Notes: a model not told the origin generated them from the letters alone. DNA of 7,319 nucleotides from Rhodoferax sp. UBA5149 (GCF_002413825.1 NZ_DHXT01000068.1:1-7319), one strand, 5' to 3'. Shown: positions 1-5,299, counted from the first letter of the stretch. Numbers and translations are program-made.

Positions 1-38
1 CTAGCATTCCATGCTTGTTGTTTCCCTAAGATCCGCAC

Positions 39-527
39 ATGCCACGAGTCGACAAAAACAGTAGCCCGCCACCAACAACGGCCCAAGTCCTTCGCCGTTT
101 CAGGCTGGTTTTCAACGCAGTGAAAACGCACTTCCAACAGGTCGAGAAAAGTGCGGGGGTAGGAGGCGCACAACTATGGGCACTGAGCGTGATACACGCC
201 CAGCCAGGCATGGGTGTCAACGATCTGGCAAAGTCCATGGACATACACCAGACGACAGCGAGTAACCTGGTGAGGGCGTTGGTGAAGATGGAGATGGTTC
301 AGACCGAAAGAATCGGACCTGACCGTCGTACGGTGCAACTTTACGTACTTCCTGCTGGGCAGCGAGTTCTCAAAAAGGCCCCGGGTCCGTTTGCAGGGGT
401 CCTGCCTCAGGCGCTTTCTCAACTGGACACAGCTACCTTGACCCGATTGGATCACGATCTCGGCTTACTCCTCGCACTGCTAGATGCGGACGAAAGTGCG
501 GCCAACATCCCATTAGCACACATGTAG
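39..527 (+). CDS. MarR-family winged-helix transcriptional regulator
   Basis: A 162-aa protein with the layout of MarR-type regulators, which are dimeric cytoplasmic DNA-binding proteins that usually repress and are released by small ligands or oxidation. Helix 1 (about residues 15-37, VLRRFRLVFNAVKTHFQQVE) would join the dimer interface. The winged helix spans about 57-105: GMGVNDLAKSMDIHQTTASNLV gives the scaffold and recognition helices, and GPDRRTVQL (94-101) is the wing with the family DxR signature. The C-terminal helix (about 125-149) completes the dimer domain. The protein has no cysteine, which argues against thiol-based sensing of the OhrR kind. The ATG at 39 was chosen because it gives a full N-terminal helix, although no clear Shine-Dalgarno sequence precedes it. 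No separate operator was seen in the 38 bp upstream. A MarR-like palindrome lies 75 bp downstream, before the Pal-like gene, so the lipoprotein is a plausible target. The family is clear; ligand and targets are unknown. Confidence 0.9.
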   Translation: MPRVDKNSSPPPTTAQVLRRFRLVFNAVKTHFQQVEKSAGVGGAQLWALSVIHAQPGMGVNDLAKSMDIHQTTASNLVRALVKMEMVQTERIGPDRRTVQLYVLPAGQRVLKKAPGPFAGVLPQALSQLDTATLTRLDHDLGLLLALLDADESAANIPLAHM

Positions 528-589
528 TTTTTCGGGTCAGTGCTGTAGCCTCGCTCGCCCGCGGGCGGCGCTAACAAACGTAATCGCAT

Positions 590-618
590 TTCACGATGTT
601 AAATTGTCCGAATATAAT
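590..618 (+). promoter_or_regulatory. Sigma70-type promoter upstream of the Pal-like gene
   Basis: TTCACG (590-595, 4 of 6 matches to TTGACA), a 17-bp spacer and a perfect TATAAT (613-618) form a good sigma70 promoter pointing right. Transcription would start near 625, leaving a leader of about 140 nt before the Pal-like start at 765. The -10 box sits in the centre of a palindrome (separate entry), so a bound regulator should block it. This is a prediction from sequence alone. Confidence 0.6.
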
Positions 619-628
619 TCGAACAATT
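602..628. promoter_or_regulatory. Palindromic operator candidate overlapping the -10 box
   Basis: Left arm AATTGTCCGAAT (602-613), 3-nt spacer ATA and right arm ATTCGAACAATT (617-628) match as an inverted repeat at 11 of 12 positions. Length, AT-rich symmetry and TTG...CAA ends fit operators bound by MarR-family dimers. The site covers the perfect -10 element, which is a repressor geometry. The neighbouring regulator at 39-527 is the natural candidate binder; this assignment is inference. Confidence 0.6.
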
Positions 629-705
629 ACAAATCGCAAAAACGGGTATGTGATTAGGTTGTCTGGGTCGGCTTGCCAGAGGTCTGACAAAAAAAGGAGA
701 ACTGA

Positions 706-768
706 GTGCGTCATGCGGATCAGTCAAGTTGTGCGGAAAACTATAGAAATCAATGGGGATCAACATGA
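706..768 (+). CDS. Possible 20-aa leader peptide overlapping the Pal-like start
   Basis: A GTG at 706 opens a 20-codon ORF (peptide begins MRHADQSSCA and ends RNQWGST). It is preceded by the strongest Shine-Dalgarno sequence of the region, AGGAG at 695-699 inside AAAAAGGAGA, with an ideal 6-nt spacing. Its TGA stop (766-768) overlaps the ATG at 765 of the Pal-like gene as ATGA, the classical arrangement for translational coupling. The strong ribosome site lies too far (65 nt) from the lipoprotein start to serve it directly, which supports a role for the short ORF. The peptide resembles nothing I know, has no membrane segment, and shows no run of one amino acid as attenuator leaders do. It could still be a chance ORF. 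Confidence 0.35.
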   Translation: MRHADQSSCAENYRNQWGST

Positions 769-1298
769 AGATCAATTCTTTCAAAGGTCTAACTTTGGCT
801 GTATTGCTGGCCACACTGGCAGCTTGCAGCACTACAAAAGTTGCAGAAGCCCCAGCGGTTCCGGTTGCCGTGAAAGCACCAACGGCGCCAGTAGCTCCCC
901 CGGCCCAGACCACCGTCAAACAGGTGATCGCGGTCTCTCCTTTGGATGATCCAAATTCGCCACTTGCCAAGCGCAGCGTGTACTTTGGTTTTGATGATTT
1001 TCAAATTCGGAGCAGTGACGTCCGTACGATCGAGTCGCATGCAAAGTATCTGGTCGCCAATAAGGGGGCCAAAGTTCGACTCGAAGGTAATGCCGATGAA
1101 CGTGGCGGACGCGAATACAACCTTGCCTTGGGCCAGAAACGTGCTGAGGCAGTACGCAAATCACTGCTTCTGCTTGGTGTGTCCGACAGTTCGCTTGAGG
1201 CCGTCAGTTTTGGCATGGAAAAGCCAGTTGATACAGCTCACAATGAGGATGCTTGGGCAAAGAATCGACGTGTTGACTTGAGATATACCGCTCGATAA
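765..1298 (+). CDS. pal: Pal-like outer-membrane lipoprotein (OmpA C-terminal domain)
   Basis: A 177-aa lipoprotein of the Pal/OmpA family, which anchors the outer membrane to peptidoglycan and in the canonical case works with TolA and TolB. The signal peptide MKINSFKGLTLAVLLATLAA is followed by Cys21, a lipobox (LAAC). Ser at +2 fits outer-membrane sorting. A Pro/Ala/Val-rich tether (about 28-58) leads to DDPNSPLAKRSVYFGFD and the OmpA-like domain (about 70-175). Peptidoglycan-contact positions are present: Asp111 in NADERGGREYNLALG, Arg126 in QKRAEAV, and the terminal NRR motif (168-170). The usual YFDFD has become YFGFD. Start 765 is preferred over ATG 753 because GGGGAT (755-760) is correctly spaced before it and the signal peptide is then normal. 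There is no tolB or ybgF neighbour, so it may be a paralogue rather than the housekeeping pal. Transcription probably starts at the palindrome-covered promoter near 613. Confidence 0.9.
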   Translation: MKINSFKGLTLAVLLATLAACSTTKVAEAPAVPVAVKAPTAPVAPPAQTTVKQVIAVSPLDDPNSPLAKRSVYFGFDDFQIRSSDVRTIESHAKYLVANKGAKVRLEGNADERGGREYNLALGQKRAEAVRKSLLLLGVSDSSLEAVSFGMEKPVDTAHNEDAWAKNRRVDLRYTAR

Positions 1299-1429
1299 CC
1301 GGTACGCATCAAAGTCTTTGCGACAGCAGATGTGGCAAATTTGGTGCGCAGGCCTGGAGTTGCTTGATCCCAGTGTGGATGCCCATGCCTTCGCGGAATT
1401 TGTCAATGACTTTGAGACACCTGAAGACG
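1299..1429. other. Gap after the Pal-like gene, no gene identified
   Basis: This is the left part of the 355-bp stretch between the Pal-like gene and the antiporter. No hairpin plus T-run terminator follows the Pal-like stop. A plus-strand reading frame from ATG 1330 to TGA 1443 (37 codons, containing LELLDPSVDAHAFAEFVNDF) has protein-like composition but no ribosome-binding site, so it may be the tail of a lost gene or chance. TGTCAATGACTTTGAGACA at 1401-1419 begins with TG and ends with CA, and could be the terminal inverted repeat of the IS remnant next to it. The opposite end is not visible, so this cannot be confirmed here. Confidence 0.4.
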
Positions 1430-1611
1430 CTAATTTAGCGTGACTGGGTATGGTTTTATGGTGAGGCCGGGCTTCATTTTCGGCGGATTGATCCATGCCG
1501 CGATCGGCAGCTTGGGAGGTTGAGGGCAGTTGCCCTTGAATCTTTTCGGGTTGACCGCGCAGGCGGCGTCCAAGGTGTCACACGTAGTTTGAACAGGGCT
1601 TGTGCTTGACC
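1430..1611 (-). pseudogene. Decayed 3' end of an IS3-like transposase (OrfB C-terminus)
   Basis: The minus strand from 1576 to the TAG at 1432-1430 reads TLDAACAVNPKRFKG, then PPKLP, AAWINPP and a short tail ending VTLN. The order 'LDAA..xNPxRFxG..P..PxLP..xWINxP' is the C-terminal signature I know from IS3-family DDE transposases. Upstream on the same strand, GQAQALFKLRV (about 1611-1579) fits the preceding part of such proteins but lies in another frame, so a 1-nt frameshift separates the two. The catalytic DDE core is absent and no start codon belongs to the fragment. It is therefore a non-functional remnant of roughly 60 codons. Its 5' edge runs into the upstream region of the antiporter gene. 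The IS3 assignment comes from memory of the family and not from an alignment. Confidence 0.7.
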
Positions 1612-1653
1612 GACTTCAACGGAAACATTGGCCTGGGTACGCAGGAGACCGTC

Positions 1654-2904
1654 ATGTCAAACATCGAAGTTGTTGCTGCCGCTCTTTTTGCGTTCGCATT
1701 GGTTCACACCTTCTCAACCAAGTTCTTTGAGCGGCTCGCGCACAACCACCCAAGGCACGCGGGACTGTTCCACCTGCTTGGTGAAGTCGAGGTCGTTTTC
1801 GGCTTCTGGGCGGTCGTGCTCATCGCCACCATGGCCTTCCTGGTGGGCGGTTCACAAGCCATCGAGTACGCCGAGTCGCGGCAATACACGGAGCCCTTGT
1901 TTGTGTTCGTCATCATGGTGGTGGCCGCGTCCCGGCCAGTTGTAGAGGTCATCCAAGCGCTGGTCGCCTTTATCGCCAGGCTCGCACCATTCCGCACGGT
2001 TGTGGCTCAGGTCTGGCTTTGCTTGGCGCTGGTGCCATTGATTGGGTCCCTGATTACCGAGCCAGCGGCCATGACGCTAGCAGCATTGATGCTCAGCCCC
2101 CTGGTGTTCCGTCCCGGCGTTCCCGAGTGGCTGAAGTACGGCGCACTTGGCGTCCTGTTCGTGAACATCTCCATTGGCGGCACGTTGACCTCCTTCGCGG
2201 CCCCGCCCGTTCTCATGGTGGCGACTACCTGGAACTGGGACAGCGCCTTCATGGCAGGTCACTTCGGCTGGAAGGCTGTCGTCGCTGTCCTCATCAACGC
2301 CACAGTCATTACCTTTCTGCTGCGCCGACATTTTTCCCATGTTCGACCCACATCTCTCCAGGTGGATAAAGAACGTATTCCACCCCTCGTCAGCACGATT
2401 CACATGGCTTTTCTGGCGGCCGTCGTGGCGTTCGCGCACCACCCCGTCATATTCCTGGGCCTGTTCCTGCTCTTCATGGGTTTTACACAGGCGTATGCCA
2501 GATACCAGACAGCACTCATTCTGAAGGAGGCACTGCTCGTCGGGTTCTTCCTTGCCGGGCTGGTGGTGCTCGGGGGCATGCAGCAATGGTGGCTGCAGCC
2601 GATTGTGTCAAGCCTGGAGCCGACCGCTCTGTTCTTTGGCGCCCTGGGGCTGACGGCGATAACCGACAACGCTGCACTGACGTACCTGGGGTCGCTCATT
2701 GAAGGCATGAGCGATTCGGCCAAATACATGCTGGTTGCGGGCGCCGTCGCCGGTGGTGGTCTGACGGTGATTGCGAACGCGCCAAACCCCGCTGGCGTGG
2801 CCCTACTCAAACAAGGCTTCAATGATGAGTCAATTGGCGCTGGTGAGCTGCTCCTGGGCGCGGCGCTACCCACCATGGTCGCGGCTGTGATGTTCCTGCT
2901 ATAG
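1654..2904 (+). CDS. Putative Na+/H+ antiporter, polytopic membrane protein
   Basis: A 416-aa very hydrophobic inner-membrane protein that I assign to the 'putative Na+/H+ antiporter' family (Pfam Na_H_antiport_3-like, ion-transporter superfamily). About ten or more membrane segments are visible, for example around residues 5-20, 46-66, 82-92, 119-134, 163-176, 208-223, 251-277, 293-308 and 398-416. Two related motif pairs are present: LITEPAAMTLAAL (133-145) with GGTLTSFAAPPVLM (175-188), and AITDNAALTYLGSL (335-348) with GGLTVIANAPNPAGV (368-382). They look like two halves of an internal duplication carrying charged or helix-breaking residues in the transport path (Glu136, Asp338, Asn339). 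The ATG at 1654 has AGGAG (1643-1647) 6 nt before it; a longer TTG start at 1600 would reach into the IS remnant and is unlikely. The cation specificity and direction of transport are not shown by the sequence. Confidence 0.85.
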   Translation: MSNIEVVAAALFAFALVHTFSTKFFERLAHNHPRHAGLFHLLGEVEVVFGFWAVVLIATMAFLVGGSQAIEYAESRQYTEPLFVFVIMVVAASRPVVEVIQALVAFIARLAPFRTVVAQVWLCLALVPLIGSLITEPAAMTLAALMLSPLVFRPGVPEWLKYGALGVLFVNISIGGTLTSFAAPPVLMVATTWNWDSAFMAGHFGWKAVVAVLINATVITFLLRRHFSHVRPTSLQVDKERIPPLVSTIHMAFLAAVVAFAHHPVIFLGLFLLFMGFTQAYARYQTALILKEALLVGFFLAGLVVLGGMQQWWLQPIVSSLEPTALFFGALGLTAITDNAALTYLGSLIEGMSDSAKYMLVAGAVAGGGLTVIANAPNPAGVALLKQGFNDESIGAGELLLGAALPTMVAAVMFLL

Positions 2905-2970
2905 CGGACAACGTCTTTCCAGAGCCTTCTTTATCCGAACTTCAAAATCAATCCAACTGAAGGTGCTGTC

Positions 2971-3054
2971 TTGAAAATAGTTAGATATGTAATTGTCGCG
3001 TTCTTCGTCGTGACTTTGCTGGTGCTCGTATACGGCAAGGTCATTAGCCCATAA
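2971..3054 (+). CDS. Possible 27-aa single-helix membrane peptide
   Basis: A TTG at 2971 preceded by GAAGGTG (2959-2965, spacing 5) opens a 27-codon ORF. The peptide begins MKIVRYVIVAFF, continues with VVTLLVLVYG and ends KVISP. It has a basic N-terminus and one uninterrupted hydrophobic helix of about 18 residues, like small inner-membrane proteins that associate with transporters. It lies 66 nt after the antiporter stop and could share its transcript. It is in the same frame as the antiporter with no stop in between, so a readthrough product is formally possible, though a separate start is simpler. Against it: the start is TTG and the ORF is very short. I know no homologue. Confidence 0.4.
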   Translation: MKIVRYVIVAFFVVTLLVLVYGKVISP

Positions 3055-3332
3055 AAATGTCAGAGCCCGACAGACAGCGGCCTGCTGCCAAGCAACGTGA
3101 AAGAGCCACCGCGAGAGAACAGATGTGTTGCCGGTTGTCGAACTGGGCAGCCGCGAAAGCTGACTTACGAGCTAAAGACCGGTATTGATGGATACGCGGG
3201 ACTCGGCCCAGTACCATCGTTTGCCCGTTCCGCTGCACCTCAGACCTGCGCTCCTTCCTGTCCAAATCCGTCGATCGAAAACCGCTCCAAAACCGGCCAT
3301 TCAACGAGGGACAAGAAACCCAGATGAGGTAG
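3055..3332. other. 278-bp convergent gap with no identified feature
   Basis: This is the stretch between the small membrane ORF (plus) and the 3' end of the DUF3014 gene (minus). Reading frames here lack ribosome-binding sites and have no family resemblance. I saw no hairpin with a T-run, although two converging transcripts should end here. The sequence could be decayed gene or IS material but carries no motif I can name. Confidence 0.5.
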
Positions 3333-4181
3333 TCATCGGTCCGCGATGCGAGGTGCAATGCGATCGCGAAACTCCGCCAGTTTGGCCTTGAGCAGACGCG
3401 CATTCGCACTGCCCATACGAAGAAGGATCTGTTGTCCGGCCGGGCGGGACTCCAGTGAAGGGTCCGCGAATTCGTACCTGACCCAGGGTCTCGTCACTGG
3501 AATCGGTCCCTGTACTTGGGTTAACGTCAACTTGACCGGCCCCGTCAGTTCAGGCGTCTCCAGTAGTTGGTCAATGACCTCAACCAAGCGATCGTTGAAG
3601 TATTTGCCCGGATAGCCGAGTTCCTCGTAGGCCTGCTGGAACAGCGGATACAGCCGCACATACAGCGCAGCGGCCTTGGCCGTATCGACCGACGTACTGA
3701 ATCGGACAAATGGCATGTAGCGATCGGCGTTGCCATCGGCCAGATAGGTGCCATCGCGATGTTCGACGACCAGGATGCGGGCGGGCGTGGGCAGCACCGG
3801 CCACAGACGCGACGCTGCGTGTCCCCTTGCCAGGTTATCGACAGTGACCACGAGGTGGCGCACGAAGTCGTCGATAGTCAGAAACGAAAGCACCGCCCTT
3901 CGACCGAGCAAGTCGATCAAGGCATTCTTTGCCAGTTTGTCCGAGTCGCCGACTGCCGGCAGTCGGGCTAGCTCGGGAGGTGATGGCTGAAGCGCTTCAA
4001 TGGGATGACGGATCAGCGGCTTGGCGGGAGGTGTCGGTTCCGTCGCTGAAGGCGCTGCTGCGACCGGCGCTGGTTCTGGAACTGGTGCTGCAGGTTGCAC
4101 ATGCTGCCACCATAGGTATGCACCACCGCCAAGGCCAACCAAAAGGAAGCCCGCAAACAGCCATCGTGACAAATGCTTCAT
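3333..4181 (-). CDS. DUF3014 family protein, membrane-anchored, periplasmic
   Basis: A 282-aa protein matching the DUF3014 family of proteobacteria, whose function is unknown. One N-terminal membrane segment (about 7-25, WLFAGFLLVGLGGGAYLWW) with a basic start (MKHLSRW) should anchor it in the inner membrane with the rest in the periplasm. A Pro/Ala-rich linker (29-58) follows. The conserved domain runs from about 60 to 280 and includes FVRHLVVTVDNLARG (106-120), the YMPFVRF stretch, LYVRLYPLFQQAYEELGYP (173-191), FNDRLVEVIDQLLETPE (195-211) and a C-terminal LLRMGSANARLLKAKLAEFR (253-272). Start 4181 was chosen because AAGGA (4190-4186) lies 4 nt before it and the membrane segment then sits at the N-terminus; an upstream in-frame ATG at 4295 would add 38 unlikely residues and cross the palindrome cluster. 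It is divergent from the exported protein gene at 4383. Confidence 0.88.
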   Translation of the reverse strand: MKHLSRWLFAGFLLVGLGGGAYLWWQHVQPAAPVPEPAPVAAAPSATEPTPPAKPLIRHPIEALQPSPPELARLPAVGDSDKLAKNALIDLLGRRAVLSFLTIDDFVRHLVVTVDNLARGHAASRLWPVLPTPARILVVEHRDGTYLADGNADRYMPFVRFSTSVDTAKAAALYVRLYPLFQQAYEELGYPGKYFNDRLVEVIDQLLETPELTGPVKLTLTQVQGPIPVTRPWVRYEFADPSLESRPAGQQILLRMGSANARLLKAKLAEFRDRIAPRIADR

Positions 4182-4273
4182 GAAGTCCTTACATTTTTTT
4201 CTGTTCCAACCTCGATCCAAAGTGACGCAGATCCGTGCCTCAGCTCGAACCTCTCGTGAGCCAATGACATTTT

Positions 4274-4285
4274 CATACAAGTATG
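4274..4285. repeat. Palindrome CATACAAGTATG
   Basis: Arms CATAC and GTATG around a 2-nt centre. It directly abuts the next palindrome, with no base between them, and lies in the spacer shared by the divergent DUF3014 and exported-protein genes. Candidate operator half of a cluster. Confidence 0.5.
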
Positions 4286-4297
4286 ATTTGTACAAAT
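4286..4297. repeat. Perfect 12-bp palindrome ATTTGTACAAAT
   Basis: All 12 bases are self-complementary. The TTGTACAA core looks like a dimeric regulator site; I cannot name the regulator family. The site overlaps the only plausible plus-strand -35 box (TTGTAC), so binding could affect transcription of the exported protein gene. Confidence 0.55.
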
Positions 4298-4314
4298 ATT
4301 ATTTACCATAATAT
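4296..4314. repeat. Inverted repeat ATATTAT-N5-ATAATAT
   Basis: Perfect 7-bp arms (4296-4302 and 4308-4314) flank TTACC. It follows the ATTTGTACAAAT palindrome with a 2-bp overlap and covers the possible -10 region of the plus-strand gene. Being AT-only, some symmetry is expected by chance. Confidence 0.4.
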
Positions 4315-4382
4315 GTATTCAGGCCATGCTTGATTTGGCATTCCGAAACAGCTACTTGACGCAACCGGCGAAAATGTCCCAC

Positions 4383-4913
4383 ATGAATGCCCGATATGTT
4401 TTTGAGATTCGCTCAGTTTTGCTGGGAGCGCTGCTGCTGGGAGCGCTGCCATCGCATGCGCAACGACCACTTGACGGTATGCTGCTGGGAATCACCGAGT
4501 CCGAGTTGCAGGCGACGTTCGCCGCCGCCCATCGGGTGCGCAAACCCGCGTTGGGTCCACACGGTCTGCGCGGTCTGTGGGCGCTGCCGAGCACGCCAGT
4601 CTCAGGATTGCCGTTTGAGACTACGTTTTACTTAAGGGACAAACGCGTCAATCGCATCGAGCAGCGCTGGACTTCGACTGAACACCTGTGCGCCGATCAG
4701 TCTTCTTTTGCGACTCTAGTCTCCGATATGGAATCGAAATACGGCGCCGGACTTGCTTCCAGTGACAACGCAGAAAACGAAACGACACAGCGATCGGTTG
4801 CCTGGGTGGCGGGAGAGTTCGATGTGCTGGCACATCTATCGCAATCCCCCAGTCAATGCACGATGCTCGTCATTTACGTAGCACACGTTGTCAAAGACGC
4901 TTCGGAACTGTAA
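4383..4913 (+). CDS. Exported protein of unknown function
   Basis: I do not recognise this family. Read from ATG 4383 it has 176 residues. The N-terminus MNARYVFEIRSVLLGALLLG and ALPSHA form a signal peptide with probable cleavage after Ala26 (SHA, then QRPL), so the mature protein of about 150 residues should be periplasmic or secreted. The mature part starts with LDGMLLGITESELQATF, where 'GMLLGITESELQ' resembles the opening of small periplasmic proteins in which a 'G..lG.s..el' turn precedes a helix; this is only an impression. A strand-rich middle follows (FETTFYLRDKRVNRIEQRW, 78-96). Two cysteines (103 and 159) could form a disulfide. In-frame ATGs at 4326 and 4374 are also possible; 4326 would place 19 residues before the signal peptide, and none of the three has a good Shine-Dalgarno sequence. 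It is divergent from the DUF3014 gene, with which it may be co-regulated. Confidence 0.75.
   Translation: MNARYVFEIRSVLLGALLLGALPSHAQRPLDGMLLGITESELQATFAAAHRVRKPALGPHGLRGLWALPSTPVSGLPFETTFYLRDKRVNRIEQRWTSTEHLCADQSSFATLVSDMESKYGAGLASSDNAENETTQRSVAWVAGEFDVLAHLSQSPSQCTMLVIYVAHVVKDASEL
4421..4449 (+). repeat. Two 14-bp tandem copies inside the signal-peptide coding region
   Basis: GCTGGGAGCGCTGC occurs at 4421-4434 and again at 4436-4449. The period of 15 bp equals five codons, so the reading frame is kept and the hydrophobic core of the signal peptide is doubled (LLGAL, LLGAL). This looks like a recent in-frame duplication by slippage. Confidence 0.7.
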
Positions 4914-5238
4914 AAGGGGCGCCACCCGTATCGCACACATCAGCACCGGGCGGGCAGAAACGGGTCGAGAAAGATCAACCTGTTTGAGGCCCTAAAGCAA
5001 CAGAGTTTCTGTTGCTCCAAAGCGGGCGTTGGCGAATGACTCTCAATGGTGCGGGTGCAGCGTATACGGGAATCATCGCCACATTGCCGAGCGACAACCT
5101 ACCCCGGCAAGGTCCGGTATCGGGCAGGCTGATTCGATAGCCGTATGACTCCCGAGTGTCTTTGTCAGTCCCTCAGCTGCACAGCCCCCTCAAACACAGC
5201 CCCATTCCAGCCCATCTGTTGCCGCAGCCAACGCACCC
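4914..5238. other. Convergent gap with no gene identified
   Basis: This is the main part of the 379-bp stretch between the exported protein gene (plus) and the flavoprotein gene (minus). Reading frames on both strands are short, lack ribosome-binding sites and have no recognisable product; the longest plausible plus-strand one, ATG 5037 to TAG at 5139-5141 (34 codons), is unremarkable. The stretch holds one perfect hairpin (4996-5016, separate entry). The last 55 bases of the gap belong to the dispersed repeat described separately. Confidence 0.5.
4996..5016. terminator. Perfect 9-bp hairpin between convergent genes, no T-run
   Basis: AGCAACAGA (4996-5004), loop GTT, then TCTGTTGCT (5008-5016). 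It lies 83 nt after the exported-protein stop, where a plus-strand transcript should end. Neither side carries a run of T, so it is not a canonical intrinsic terminator. It could stabilise a 3' end or be a protein-binding site. Confidence 0.35.
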
Positions 5239-5299
5239 TCAATAGCTCTCATTTCAATAGCGGCCTGCGAAATAACGGCGAGGGCTACAGCCCTATTTC
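5239..5299 (+). repeat. Dispersed repeat, intergenic copy
   Basis: Core ATAGCGGCCTGCG (5257-5269), 12 variable bases, then GGGCTACAGCC (5282-5292). The copy at 7049-7105 has the same two blocks with the same 12-base distance. An internal direct repeat TCAATAGC (5239-5246 and 5254-5261) precedes the core. From memory, comparable 'atagc.gc.tgcgc ... gggcta.agcc' elements are frequent in Comamonadaceae genomes. The element runs up to and over the TAG stop codon (5295-5293) of the flavoprotein gene, so it may have supplied that gene's end. Confidence 0.6.

Larger units (their letters stand above)
4182..4382. promoter_or_regulatory. AT-rich divergent promoter region
   Basis: A 201-bp spacer between two genes transcribed away from each other must carry both promoters. 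AT content is highest at about 4270-4318, around the palindrome cluster. For the plus strand, TTGTAC (4288-4293) could be a -35 box, with -10 candidates CATAAT (4307-4312) or TAATAT (4309-4314), but the spacings of 13 and 15 bp are short. No convincing promoter could be fixed for the minus strand. The three palindromes listed separately suggest regulator binding between the two transcripts. Confidence 0.45.

Noticed and set aside
556..567. CGCCCGCGGGCG, perfect 12-bp GC palindrome after the MarR gene
   Set aside because: No loop and no following T-run, so it is not an intrinsic terminator; a short GC palindrome can arise by chance in GC-rich DNA.
596..949. 117-codon frame overlapping the promoter palindrome and the Pal-like gene
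   Set aside because: It starts upstream of the predicted transcript start and runs out of frame through the Pal-like gene; the product is compositionally random.
1427..1441. ACGCTAATTTAGCGT, 15-bp palindrome
   Set aside because: It spans the stop codon of the transposase remnant, is isolated, and lies far from any promoter; no T-run makes it a terminator.
2077..2586. 169-codon open frame on the minus strand inside the antiporter gene
   Set aside because: Hydrophilic His/Glu/Gln-rich product with no motif, antisense to a clear membrane protein gene.
2902..3054. Readthrough of the antiporter TAG to give a 50-residue extension
   Set aside because: An open frame after a stop has a one-in-three chance of matching the frame of a following ORF; the small ORF has its own ribosome-binding site, so a separate start is simpler.
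3567..3971. 134-codon open frame on the plus strand
   Set aside because: It is antisense to the conserved core of the DUF3014 gene and has no ribosome-binding site or recognisable features.
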